This document shows, one piece after another, positions 19,561 through 29,257 of a DNA stretch of 64,000 bases; positions within the stretch are counted from its first letter, which is position 1; every line of letters begins with the position of its first letter. This DNA comes from Luscinia megarhynchos. Its lineage: Eukaryota; Chordata; Aves; Passeriformes; Turdidae. The stretch lies in the NCBI GenBank assembly GCA_034336665.1, contig CM067592.1, forward strand, positions 51,574,473 through 51,638,472. Direction: 5' to 3'. The translations under genes and the position numbers were made by a program. The notes beneath the pieces are model-generated. The model did not search any database. It was not told the DNA's origin and was given only the letters and a program-made list of their open reading frames with translations.

Positions 19561-20960
19561 AATTAAGCCCGACAAGACAAACCTGGTATATGAGAACCTT
19601 TTATTGGTAAGGAAAAGCAAAAAGAAACAGCATTTACCTAAACGAAAGGTCTGGAATAGACAAAAAAGAAGGGAGGGAAATAGAAAAGAAATGGGGCAAG
19701 GCAGGGAGGGGGCGGAGGGAGAGGAGATAGAGAGAGGGGAAACATCCATTTGCCGTAGCTGCCTGCTAAGAAGGCTGCGTAGATCTCAAGAGGCACGGCT
19801 TCACAGGCACGGCTCCCATGGCCACGGGCAGCTGGACACGCAGTGAGTGGGTGCTTGGGCAGAAGCCCAGAGCCCTGGCTGGGGTTTCGGCGAGCATTGT
19901 GGTGGTGGGCTGGCTCAGAGGCAGGCAGGGTTGGACTCAGGGAGGCAGGATAGGTGTGAAGACAAGCAGGAGTTACCAAGGGCAGGAGACTCAAAAGACA
20001 GGCTGTGGCAAGGGCAAAAGGGAGAAAAATGATCTAGGACCAGTTCAAATGAATGAGGAATCAAGTGAGCAAGCAGCAGCCAGCGAGCCCCAAAAAGCTC
20101 AAAACAAAAAGCCTCATCTCCAAAAGCCCCAAAGAGAAGACATAAAAAAGCCCTAGTCAAAAAACAAGTCTCAAAAGCAAAAGATGTGTGAAGATCCAAA
20201 AATAAGTTTTCCCAGCTAAGAATTGTAACCCCTGTTCTCTTCCCTAAGCCCTCTCACTGTCTGTTAACCCTTAGGTCACTCCCACCCTAATTCCCTGTTG
20301 GTCTTTTACTTTAGCCCACCCCTGTAGCACCCTGTGTAATTTAGTAATTGGTCCCTGGGGCTTTCCCCTCCCTGCTTATCCCATGTACTTTAGCCTGGAC
20401 CCTCAGAGCTCCGGGGCCTTTGTTCCCTGAAACCCAAACTATGCGTGGCTGAAATAAACATCTTTAAAACCCTGCAAAGGCCTTCCTGCTCTTTCACCCC
20501 AAGCAACATCATAAAAGCAACAAAGACGCAAAAGCTTCAAGGCAAAAAGCTTACACTGAAAAGCCTCTCAGGAGCTCAGGGCCCCTGGCTCTTGCCAAAG
20601 TCAGGCTGCTGACAGGAGACCTTTGGAACAGCCCAGGCTTTCCCTCCAGTCCACTGGTGGGGACCTCTCGCCATCTGATTGGAGACCGACTAGGAGGGCG
20701 TGGTGGCCTTGGTGATCTCCAGCTGGCTGTGCAGTGATTGCCAGGCAAAGTGTCCCCAGAGGCTTTCTCCTCTCTCCTACTTGCCTCCTGCACGTGGCAC
20801 GTGTACAACCCTCCTGCACATGCCTCTAACAATCAGTGTTGATTCAAGATTAAACTGGCTCCTCACGTACCCTCTTTGTGATTCCCCACTTAAGGGGAAG
20901 GAAGTATCCAAGAACTCATAAATGCTTGTGATCAAAAGGAACAACAAAAGTCACAGGGAC
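19560..20960 (-). mobile_element. LTR-like block in the spacer (block 1), approximate
   Basis: On the minus strand the sequence has poly(A)-signal-like CCAATAAAAGG near 19,598-19,608 after a GA/CT-rich tract, repeating the layout of the antisense LTR in the YTHDC2 intron. A second such signal (complement of gttttattagtaac) lies near 20,978. This suggests degraded LTR or leader sequence from an ERV. The same block recurs at 27,340-28,400. Family not determined. Confidence 0.35.
20185..20508 (+). mobile_element. Private insert of block 1, probable solo LTR (~324 bp)
   Basis: Block 2 passes directly from tctcaaaagcaaaaga to caaaaaagcc, while block 1 has about 324 extra bases starting TGTGTGAAG and ending AAGCAACA, with AATAAA at 20,453-20,458 near the 3' end. 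TG...CA ends, a poly(A) signal and this size fit a short solo LTR on the plus strand. Flanks are A-rich and I could not find an unambiguous target duplication, so the exact edges are uncertain by about 20 bp. Confidence 0.6.
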
Positions 20961-20989
20961 TGCAAAAGCTCACCAAGTTTTATTAGTAA

Positions 20990-21340
20990 CTTACATACTT
21001 GCATGGAAATTGCTGTATTAGGCCTTAGCCTATCCTATATACATGGCAGAGAGTTTGGGAGAAGGGAGTAGGGTGAAAGGGAAAAGAGGAAAGATGAAAT
21101 ACTGAGAGGGAGAGAAAGAGAAAGGAAAAAAAAGAGAATGACAAGACAACTAATACTGATTCTAAATGACACACTTGGCATGGAAATTTCTGTGTTAGAC
21201 CCTAGCCTACCCTACGTGCACATGGCAGAGTGGTACAGTAAAGAAGAAGGGAGAAAAAGAATTAAAGTGAGGGAGGGAGAGAGAAAGCAAAAGGAAAAAA
21301 AGGAGAGAAAAAAAGACCAGCAGTCCTGGTTCCAGGAACA
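20990..21340. repeat. GA-rich tract with ~185-bp internal direct repeat
   Basis: Two copies of a module starting ttgcatggaaatt / ttggcatggaaatt (about 20,999 and 21,175). Each runs through catggcagag into a purine-rich (GAGA/GGGA) tail. The same arrangement is in block 2 at about 28,437 and 28,614. Could be leader or U3 sequence of an old ERV. No coding signal. Confidence 0.6.
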
Positions 21341-21515
21341 ATCCATTTGATGAGAGTCCAATCCTGGTTCCAGCATTCATCCAGATGATGGGATGTGAGT
21401 TCTGACTCCCGGTGTTCATCCAGATGATGTGATGTCAGTTCCTGACTCCCGGTGTTCATCCAGATGATGGCATGTCAGTCCTGGTTCCAGCGTTCATGCC
21501 GATGATGCGATCTCC
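21330..21515. repeat. Minisatellite, ~50-bp units
   Basis: About four imperfect units of the form tcctggttccagc / ttcatccagatgatg / gatgtcagt. Block 2 has fewer, rearranged units at about 28,770-28,865, so copy number has changed since the duplication. Confidence 0.7.
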
Positions 21516-21878
21516 ATTATTCTGGGAGCCCAGGTCAGGCTTTTATGGAGTCCTTTTTATGGGTAGGTTTCCGTGTACTAAAGACAGGTTTCTTGCTTCC
21601 TATGCCAATTTGTTGTCATGCATGGTCTGTTCTTTCAGACCTGCCTGGAAGTGACTCTGTGGCTTTTGCATGGCCTTGACTCTGCTCTGCAGTCCTCACT
21701 CACTTCTTGGCTTCTTTCCTGCCCTTTTGCTGTACTCCGGGGACTACAAGAAGGATGTTTTTCCGGAGAAGTGGTGTCCTGCCTCCGCATGGCCCCCTTC
21801 TCCAGTCACAACCTGTTCTTTCCCATGCCTGGTTATTACCGACAGTGCTGGGCTCCTCCCAACAGCTCTCACATGTTT

Positions 21879-24416
21879 TTACCAGGAGTCCTTGGCTGAC
21901 TCCAGAGCCTTCTTGCTGTTGGTGTTTGAGACACATACAGTGGCCTCTTCTCTTCTGGGATTCTCCACCTGTGTTGCTCCCATGGGACGCTGAGCAGGCT
22001 CAGGGCCAGCCAGCATCTCTGGGGCCTGGGCCAGCACTGGCAGTGGGGCACTAATCCTCAGGATGTCCCCCCATGCAGGTAGAGGGCACAGCCTGCCCAG
22101 AGCCTGCAGTGCCCACGTGAAGCAGAAGGGACGTTGGCTGTGGACAGCCTGAGCGCTGCTGAGGCCATGGGCCTCTGGCCGGCAGCGCAAAAGGCTGAGC
22201 GGGCAGCAGGGGCTGTGTAGGGCAGCTGCCTGGCTCTCTGCCCCTGAGACTGTCACCTGTTCACCAAAGGCAGCAGAAGCTGCCATTGCCTCCTCTTGTG
22301 CCTGGGAGGTGAGAGGTGCACAATGCTCCTCATCTTCAGGAGCTCTGGCCATGGCTCTGAGCCCGTGGGACTGGCTGTGGTGGGAGACATACTGGGCAGA
22401 GACTGACTCTGCTGCTGCCTCTGTGCCCAAACTGCTGAGAGAGCTGGGCACCTCGTGGGGAGCAGTGTGAGGATCCCATTCATTTGCTGGGCCCAGGAAG
22501 TTGTCCCAGATATTGTAGATGTCCCAGATGGCATTATTTTCCCCTTGGGACAGCTCTTTGTCTTTGCTGCCTTCCCCATACCAAAGCCTATTCTCATTAT
22601 CCTTTACTGCTTGGGACAGCTCTTCATCGACGCAACACTCCCTTTGAGACAGGACTTGGGGTCGTTTGTCTTCTGCCTGGGACATCTCGTTGTCACTGAT
22701 TTTGTTCGCTTGGCACAGCTCTTGGGGCCGGTTGTTTTCTGCCTGTTTCTCCTCCTTGGCTAAGGCCCTGCACTGGTTTGGGAAATTTGCTTCCAGCCAG
22801 TCCAGCACCCTCTGATGATTGGGAATGTCCTCCACCTTCTGGAGAACTGGGCTGGCTTCCCTGAACAGGGGCAGTCTGTGCTCTGCACTGGCCAGGTGTT
22901 TTGTGCTAAGCTCCTGCACAGGCTGCTTCTGGGACTTGGTGCTCAGATAGTCACCAGGCTGTCCAGGCACTGGCAGAGATGTGCTGCTTCGGTTTGGCCT
23001 CATTTGGATGAAGGATATTTCTGTGTCCTGTTCTGACATTTGTCTCCGGCAGCAGGTCCCTGGAAACCTGCCCAAGGAAGCTGCCATGGGCAGGCTGTGT
23101 GCCTGGTGCTGCTGAGCTCTTGGCTGCTGGCTGGGCCTCTGGATCCCAGGGGAGACCAACCGGGAGGCTCGTACTGGAATAAGGCTCCAGTATTTGATGA
23201 AAGTCTCCTGGGATATGTGGTGGCCTAGCTGTGTGCTGGTCTCCAGCACAAGAGAAGGCTCTGTCTGGGAGCTAACACTCAGATCCTTCCCATTCTTCTC
23301 AGGGCCTGGCAGAAGCACGCTGTTGATGTTCTCCTCCAAGTGGAGCAATGGCAGTTTTGGGTCCTGCCTGCACAAGGAAGCTGCCATGGGCAGGCTGTGT
23401 GCCTGGTGCTGTGCTCTTGGCTGCTGGCTGGGCCTCTGGATCCCAGTGGAGACCAGCCGGGAGGCTCGTACAGGAATGCGGCTCCAGTATTTGATGAAAG
23501 TCTCCTGGGATGTGTGGTGGCCTAGCTGTGTGCTGATCTTCAGCACGTGAGAAGGCTCTGTCTGGGAGATGACATTCAGATCCTTCTTGTTCTTCTCAGG
23601 GCTTGGCAGATGTGTACTGTAGATTTTATCCTCCAAGTGGAGGAATGGCAGTTTTGGGTCCTGCCTGCCCAAGGGAGCTGCCATGGGCAGGCTGTGTGCC
23701 TGGTGCTGTGCTCTTGGCTGCTGGCTGGGCCTCTGGATCCCAGGGGAGACCAACCGGGAGACTCGTACTGGAATAAGGCTCCAGTATTTGATGAAAGTCT
23801 CCTGGGATATGTGGTGGCCTAGCTGTGTGCTGGTCTCCAGCACAAGAGAAGGCTCTGTCTGGGAGCTAACACTCAGATCCTTCCCATTCTTCTCAGGGCC
23901 TGGCAGAAGCACGCTGTTGATGTTCTCCTCCAAGTGGAGCAATGGCAGTTTTGGGTCCTGCCTGCACAAGGAAGCTGCCACGGGCAGGCTGTGTGCCTTG
24001 CTGTGCTCTTGGCTGCCACGGGCAGGCTGTGCTCTTGGCTGCTGGCTGGGCCTCTGGATCCCAGTGGCGACCAGCCGGGAGGCTCGTACGGGAATGCGGC
24101 TCCGGTGCACTGTGTATGTGTCGCGGGATGAGGTGCGGCGCAGGGCAGCCCCCCAGCTCTGAGGGGCTGTGGCCGTGCCCTGCTCACCACGGTCGCACCA
24201 ACAGGTGGGGTTCACCTTCTCCATTGGCATCTCCATCTTCCTCAGCTGCAGAGCTCTCCGGGGAGCTGCTTCCTCACAAGAGAACAGAGCAGCTGTGCTG
24301 GGAGGATATATACACGTGTCAGGGCAGGGCCGTGTGCTGTCACAATGGCCTCGGTGCTGATGCTGCCCCACACAGAAGGGACCCTTGGAATGTGCCTCTG
24401 TCCCAAAGGGCCTCAC
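21879..24416 (-). CDS. 845-codon single-exon ORF with three 99-residue repeats, unknown function
   Basis: Unrecognised protein. From the first ATG it has 845 residues. A second Met at 24,236 (MEMPMEKVNP, residue 61) lies about 70 bp past a TATATA motif at about 24,304-24,311 and is my preferred start (785 residues). Parts: a Cys/His-containing N-terminus; three repeats of 99, 99 and 107 residues (about residues 106-410), each with QRPSQQPRAQ, RQDPKLP, a PEKN(G/K)KDL segment, SQTEPS and SQETFIKYW; a polar, acidic middle with short Ser-Gln-Ala-Glu motifs (DNEMSQAEDKRPQ, DEELSQAVKDNE, DKELSQGENN) and a Trp-rich end (IWDIYNIWDNFLG, near residue 645); then an Ala/Ser-rich C-terminus. No signal peptide or membrane segment is seen. 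Repeats differ by multiples of three bases. A truncated 5' copy and a 3' copy flank it. It could be an active multicopy gene, one exon of a larger gene, or a GC-rich frame kept open by recent amplification. Confidence 0.5.
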   Translation of the reverse strand: MRPFGTEAHSKGPFCVGQHQHRGHCDSTRPCPDTCIYPPSTAALFSCEEAAPRRALQLRKMEMPMEKVNPTCWCDRGEQGTATAPQSWGAALRRTSSRDTYTVHRSRIPVRASRLVATGIQRPSQQPRAQPARGSQEHSKAHSLPVAASLCRQDPKLPLLHLEENINSVLLPGPEKNGKDLSVSSQTEPSLVLETSTQLGHHISQETFIKYWSLIPVRVSRLVSPGIQRPSQQPRAQHQAHSLPMAAPLGRQDPKLPFLHLEDKIYSTHLPSPEKNKKDLNVISQTEPSHVLKISTQLGHHTSQETFIKYWSRIPVRASRLVSTGIQRPSQQPRAQHQAHSLPMAASLCRQDPKLPLLHLEENINSVLLPGPEKNGKDLSVSSQTEPSLVLETSTQLGHHISQETFIKYWSLIPVRASRLVSPGIQRPSQQPRAQQHQAHSLPMAASLGRFPGTCCRRQMSEQDTEISFIQMRPNRSSTSLPVPGQPGDYLSTKSQKQPVQELSTKHLASAEHRLPLFREASPVLQKVEDIPNHQRVLDWLEANFPNQCRALAKEEKQAENNRPQELCQANKISDNEMSQAEDKRPQVLSQRECCVDEELSQAVKDNENRLWYGEGSKDKELSQGENNAIWDIYNIWDNFLGPANEWDPHTAPHEVPSSLSSLGTEAAAESVSAQYVSHHSQSHGLRAMARAPEDEEHCAPLTSQAQEEAMAASAAFGEQVTVSGAESQAAALHSPCCPLSLLRCRPEAHGLSSAQAVHSQRPFCFTWALQALGRLCPLPAWGDILRISAPLPVLAQAPEMLAGPEPAQRPMGATQVENPRREEATVCVSNTNSKKALESAKDSW
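23185..24099 (-). repeat. Three tandem 297/297/321-bp coding repeats
   Basis: Unit borders placed at ctccagtattt: 23,185-23,481, 23,482-23,778 and 23,779-24,099. The first two are exactly 297 bp. The third has 24 extra bases from a short local duplication around the gctgccacgggcaggctgtg motif, so the frame is kept. Units 1 and 3 are almost identical (type I, HLEENINSVLLPG); unit 2 is distinct (type II, HLEDKIYSTHLPS). The alternation suggests duplication of a two-unit module. Confidence 0.93.
24304..24320 (-). promoter_or_regulatory. Candidate TATA box next to an E-box
   Basis: On the minus strand CACGTGTATATATCC, an E-box (CACGTG) fused to TATATA, 65-75 bp upstream of the internal Met at 24,236. 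Block 1 keeps TATATA (17,228-17,235) but has lost the perfect E-box. Position and spacing suggest a promoter, but this is motif reading only. Confidence 0.35.
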
Positions 24417-24716
24417 CCGTCACTCCTGGAACACTGGAATCACCAGGACTTGACTGGGCCTTCAGAGGACGAGCCCTTGGACTTCTAGACTTGTAGGCCC
24501 TGCTGCGCCCAGATTCCTGTGAGGCTCTAAACCCAGTTCCACACAACATCCTGGTCTCCAGACAAGGGAGCCCTGGCTTTGAAGGCTGTGCTCTTGCTCT
24601 CTGGTGAATGAGGGTGCCTGGATGGATGCAGCCAGAGGGCTTTGGTCAGTGGCTCCACGTCCTGGTGGAGGTGAGAGCTGAGGGGTGTCTGTCACGATTC
24701 TGCCATGGCACCGGGG

Positions 24717-24935
24717 CCCTTCAATGTCTTTATCAATGACACAGGGAGTGGGATCGAGTGTAGCCTCAGCACCTTTACAGCTGAGAGGAAGCTGCTGAGT
24801 TGGACAGATGGCACAGGTGAAGGAGGGTATGATGCAGAGGCGCCTGGACAAGTTTGAGAAGCGGGACTGCGAGAACTCAATGAAGTGCAGCAAGTTCAAG
24901 GTCCTGCATCTGGGACAGGGCAATTCAAGGATCCT
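24717..24935 (+). mobile_element. CR1 LINE fragment (block 2)
   Basis: Same CR1 piece as at 17,641-17,870 and clearly present before the duplication. Lies about 300-500 bp upstream of the start of the minus-strand ORF, so it may be part of that gene's 5' region. Confidence 0.8.
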
Positions 24936-25515
24936 CAAGCTTGCAGAAGACCGTCCAGATCTTCTAGTCCAGCTGTCTACTCAGCACCACGACAACCACC
25001 TCTAAAGCACATCCACAAGTCCAGAGTCCTCTTGAACTCCTCTAGAGACGGAATGGTTTGCTAGTGGAAGGAAGCATCTGTTAGAAATCAACTTCCATTC
25101 AACACACTTGACAAAAAGCCAAATCCAAGAAGAGAGGCAAAGTAATCAAACTGGCAGCCTACACACTGAATTGGTTTCATATTTGTGACTTAAAACTGCT
25201 ACAGAATTTTAGCAACAAAACACACTAGGTATACGGGGGAGATGCTCATAGCTCCTTTTAAGGCGAAGTGGGAAGAAGGAAGACTAAACACAAAGATGAA
25301 GGTTTGGGTTCATTCTTGCCTTGGGGGTAGCTGTTCTAAAGCTAGGAAATCAAGTTAAACACAAAGTCTTACCTTGTGATATGACAGACCTTACAGATAT
25401 TATCAGGGCCTTATATTGTAGGACTACAGCTAACTGGAAGATCTGCAGTCATTTTCCAGTTCTCGTTTTGCTCTGATCCTTTCCTTTTTGTCATCTCTGC
25501 TCCTTTGTTTGTTGT

Positions 25516-26223
25516 TGTTGGGGGTTGAGTGTTTTTCTATTACTGTGTCAATTTAAAGAATTTTTCCCATTATCATGCCAATGGAGCTGGCCGGGTCACA
25601 CCCAAGACCTTTGACAAGTCTGGACAAAAGGGGCAGGTGGGAGCTGGGCTGTCGGAGGGGCTCTCATGCTTCCAGAGGGGACTCGTGTTTCCAGGGAGCT
25701 CGGAGGAGGACGCCCCGTCTGCAGCCGCGCGGCCGAAGGCAGGAGAGCCAGACCCTCTGCGATCACCTGCCCTGCATCCGCCCCGCTGCAGCTCCTGCCT
25801 CTGCGGACACAGCTGATCACCGGGCACAGCGGTGAGCGAGGAGCTGCCGCTCCAGCCGCTCCCACCCGAGAGCGGCGTGGCCGCTGCCGCCCCTCCCGCC
25901 CACGCTCCCGCCTCTCTGCAGCTGCCGGGCTTTGTTCCACCTGGAGCACCGGGACCGACGGCAGAGAGAGAGTGCCCACAGCTAAAGAAAGGACTGGAAC
26001 TGAGTTATCTGTTCTGTTTTGTTGTTATTTTAACAACTGCTGTTGTTTCTGCTTGTACGGTTAGATATATTAGTAAAAGAGCTGTTATTCCTACCCCCTT
26101 ATCTCTGCCTCAGAGTCTTGGATTCAAACATTTATAATACTTGGGGAGAGTGGAATTAAGGTCTCTACTTCAAAGTAAAATTTCTGCCTTTATTGGCAGA
26201 CACCTGTCCTTCAAACCAGGACA
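25516..26223 (+). mobile_element. Solo LTR (708 bp, ERVL-like) with 5-bp target duplication
   Basis: Starts TGTTGGGGGTTGAG and ends CAAACCAGGACA, flanked by GTTGT at 25,511-25,515 and 26,224-26,228. The empty site in block 1 (tttGTTGTCCttg, about 18,438) has a single GTTGT, which fixes both ends exactly. The middle (about 25,800-25,960) is CpG-rich. A 5-bp duplication and the end sequence fit class III (ERVL) elements. The insertion is younger than the duplication. Confidence 0.9.
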
Positions 26224-27339
26224 GTTGTCCACACTTGTTTTCCCATTAAAATCTGACGACTATCAAAGGCTGAAAACAGAGTTCCTGTTTCTGCTTTGCT
26301 ACTGGTCTCTGTTAAAGGTATGAAAAAGGCTTCTCACGCCCTGTATCACTTTCTCTACTCTGTGGAAATGGACACAATCTTAGGTACACAGCATCAGGTG
26401 TTTCAGTGGCCCCAGTGAGCATGGAATGTCATTCTAATATATGGGAAACACAGGAATTTCTATAAAACCGTCATGCCTGGTGATAAGTGTGTGCATTTAA
26501 AAGGAGCAAAAGCAGACAGAAAGGCTTCCAAGTTCCTTGTCTCAGTATTCCTGAAGAATATGTACATTGGAAACAAAACCATCCTATTCTTGCTTTGACA
26601 AACAGCCTTTTTTGAAGGCTGCCTTTAACATATACTGCAGGACCCAAATTGACATCCAGTTCCACTGTCAAGGAGATAAATACATCGCCATTCCCTGATT
26701 TTCTTAGCAGTCACTGGATCCCTGCACCAAGAGATTCTTGTATCTGCTGACTGAGGGAGGAGAGCCCAGATCCCCAATAATGTCAGGATGTTAAAAATAT
26801 GTCTCACATCCCAGTAAGGCCATGAAAATAGTCCTTCATGGGAAGTTCTTGTTTCAGATGGGAAATAAATGAGATTAAATTTTACAGCACATCCTGTATA
26901 TGCCTGCACTTGGCAAAGGCTCAGCTTCAAGAGGCAACCTCCCTTCAAGACAGCAAAGAAGGAAGGCAAAGTAGACATGAAGGGATCACGGGAGACTTAC
27001 AAGCAGCATGAAACAAACACTGTGTGCTCTGGAGTCATGGTGGGGGTCTACTATAGGCCATGCAGCCATGATGACAACCCCAACAAATGATTTTGTAAGG
27101 GATCAAGGGACACCTCTAATTAAAGTGTCCTTGTCTTCAGTGGGGAATTCTACTTGCTGGATGTTACCTGGAAATACCACTAAGGTGGTACAAACCAGCC
27201 CACGAGATTCCCAAAAATGTTAGGACGAAAACTTCTTGAGATAGAACTTTTATGCATGTTTCCACAGCAAAGCCACCCTGTCATATTCCACGGCACGAAA
27301 CTAGGAGGAGTTCCTTTAGAATTAGATGGTCAGGAAGGA

Positions 27340-28400
27340 AATTAGGCCAGATGAGACAAACCTGGTATATGAGAACCTTTTATTGGTAAGGAAAAGCAAA
27401 AAGAAACAGCATTTACCTAAACGAAAGGTCTGGAATAGACAAAAAAGAAGGGAGGGAAATAGAAAAGAAATGGGGCAAGGCAGGGAGGGGGCGGAGGGAG
27501 AGGAGATAGAGAGAGGGGAAACATCCATTTGCCGTAGCTGCCTGCTAAGAAGGCTGCGTAGATCTCAAGAGGCACGGCTTCACAGGCACGGCTCCCATGG
27601 CCACGGGCAGCTGGACACGCAGTGAGTGGGTGCTTGGGCAGAAGCCCAGAGCCCTGGCTGGGGTTTCGGCGAGCATTGTGGTGGTGGGCTGGCTCAGAGG
27701 CAGGCAGGGTTGGACTCAGGGAGGCAGGATAGGTGTGAAGACAAGCAGGAGTTACCAAGGGCAGGAGACTCAAAAGACAGGCTGTGGCAAGGGCAAAAGG
27801 GAGAAAAATGATCTAGGACCAGTTCAAATGAATGAGGAATCAAGTGAGCAAGCAGCAGCCAGCGAGCCCCAAAAAGCTCAAAACAAAAAGCCTCATCTCC
27901 AAAAGCCCCAAAGAGAAGACATAAAAAAGCCCTAGTCAAAAAACAAGTCTCAAAAGCAAAAGACAAAAAAGCCTTAAGGCAGAAAGCTTACACTGAAAAG
28001 CCTCTCAGGAGCTCAGGGCCCCTGGCTCTTGCCAAAGTCAGGCTGCTGACAGGAGACCTTTGGAACAGCCCAGGCTTTCCCTCCAGTCCACTGGTGGGGA
28101 CCTCTCGCCATCTGATTGGAGACCGACTAGGAGGGCGTGGTGGCCTTGGTGATCTCCAGCTGGCTGTGCAGTGATTGCCAGGCAAAGTGTCCCCAGAGGC
28201 TTTCTCCTCTCTCCTACTTGCCTCCTGCACGTGGCACGTGTACAACCCTCCTGCACATGCCTCTAACAATCAGTGTTGATTCAAGATTAAACTGGCTCCT
28301 CACGTACCCTCTTTGTGATTCCCCACTTAAGGGGAAGGAAGTATCCAAGAACTCATAAATGCTTGTGATCAAAAGGAACAACAAAAGTCACAGGGACTGC
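27340..28400 (-). mobile_element. LTR-like block in the spacer (block 2), approximate
   Basis: Copy of 19,560-20,960 without the 324-bp insert. Same antisense poly(A)-signal-like CCAATAAAAGG (about 27,377-27,387). Class not determined. Confidence 0.35.
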
Positions 28401-29257
28401 AAAAGCTCACCAAGTTTTATTAGTAACTTACATACTTGGCATGGAAATTGCTGTATTAGGCCTTAGCCTACCCTATATACATGGCAGAGAGTTTTGGAGA
28501 AGGGAGTAGGGTGAAAGGGAAAGGAGGAAAGATGAAATACTGAGAGGGAGAGAAAGAGAAAGGAAAAAAAAGAGAATGACAAGACAACTAATGCTGATTC
28601 TAAATGGCACACTTTGCATGGAAATTTCTGTTAGACCCTAGCCTACTCTACGTGCACATGGCAGAGTGGTACAGTAAAGAAGAAGGGAGAAAAAGAATTA
28701 AAGTGAGGGAGGGAGAGAGAAAGCAAAAGGAAAAAAAGGAGAGAAAAAAAGACCAGCAGTCCTGGTTCCAGGAACAATCCATACGATGAAATGTCAGTCC
28801 TGGTTCCAGCACCCGCTGTTCATCCAGATGATGGGATGTCAGTCCTGGTTCTATCATTGCTGCAGATGACAGGCTATCCATGATCCTTGGAGTCCAGGCC
28901 AGGCTTTTATGGAGTCCTTTTGTATGGGTGGGTTTCCCTGCCCTAAAGACAGGTTTCTTGCTTCCTATGCCAATTTGTTGTCATGCATGGTCTGTTCTTT
29001 CAGACCTGTCTGGAAGTGGCTCTGTGGCTTTTGCATGGCCTTGACTCTGCTCTGCAGTCCTCACTCACTTCTTGGCTTCTTTCCTGCCCTTTTGCTGTAC
29101 TATGTTGTGTCCCTCCGGGGACTACAAGAAGGATGTTTTTCCGGAGAAGTGGTGTCCTGCCTCCGCATGGCCCCCTTCTCCAGTCACAACCTGTTCTTTC
29201 CCATGCCTGGTTATTACCGACAGTGCTGGGCTCCTCCCAACAGCTCTCACATGTTTT

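Larger units (their letters stand above)
16721..22170. repeat. Direct segmental duplication, block 1
   Basis: Nearly identical in direct orientation to about 23,780-29,545 (offset about 7.06-7.78 kb depending on insertions). Order: first codons of the minus-strand ORF (one 99-residue repeat), its 5' region with a CR1 piece, a spacer, GA-rich and minisatellite sequence, and then the 3' end of the intact ORF. Block 1 carries a private insert of about 324 bp (20,185-20,508). Edges were judged by eye: the left edge is sharp, the right edge fades after 22,137. The mismatch rate looks like a few percent or less, so the event is young. Confidence 0.93.

Noticed and set aside
19547..20156. Plus-strand frames of 99 and 112 codons, duplicated at 27,326-27,935
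   Set aside because: Identity between copies only reflects the recent duplication. Composition (Lys/Arg/Glu/Gly from a GA-rich tract) and LTR-like context argue against a gene.
22138..24416. SPATA31 or another known multicopy testis family
   Set aside because: Considered because of the Ser/Gln-rich repeated layout and tandem copies, but none of the signature motifs I know for that family is present.
23194..24496. Plus-strand frames of 118-184 codons opposite the repeat ORF
   Set aside because: Shorter, in several frames, and broken between repeats; the minus-strand frame alone is continuous.
24462..24938. 158-codon minus-strand frame upstream of the repeat ORF
   Set aside because: Largely antisense of the CR1 fragment and shifted relative to the ORF. 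The block-1 copy is broken.
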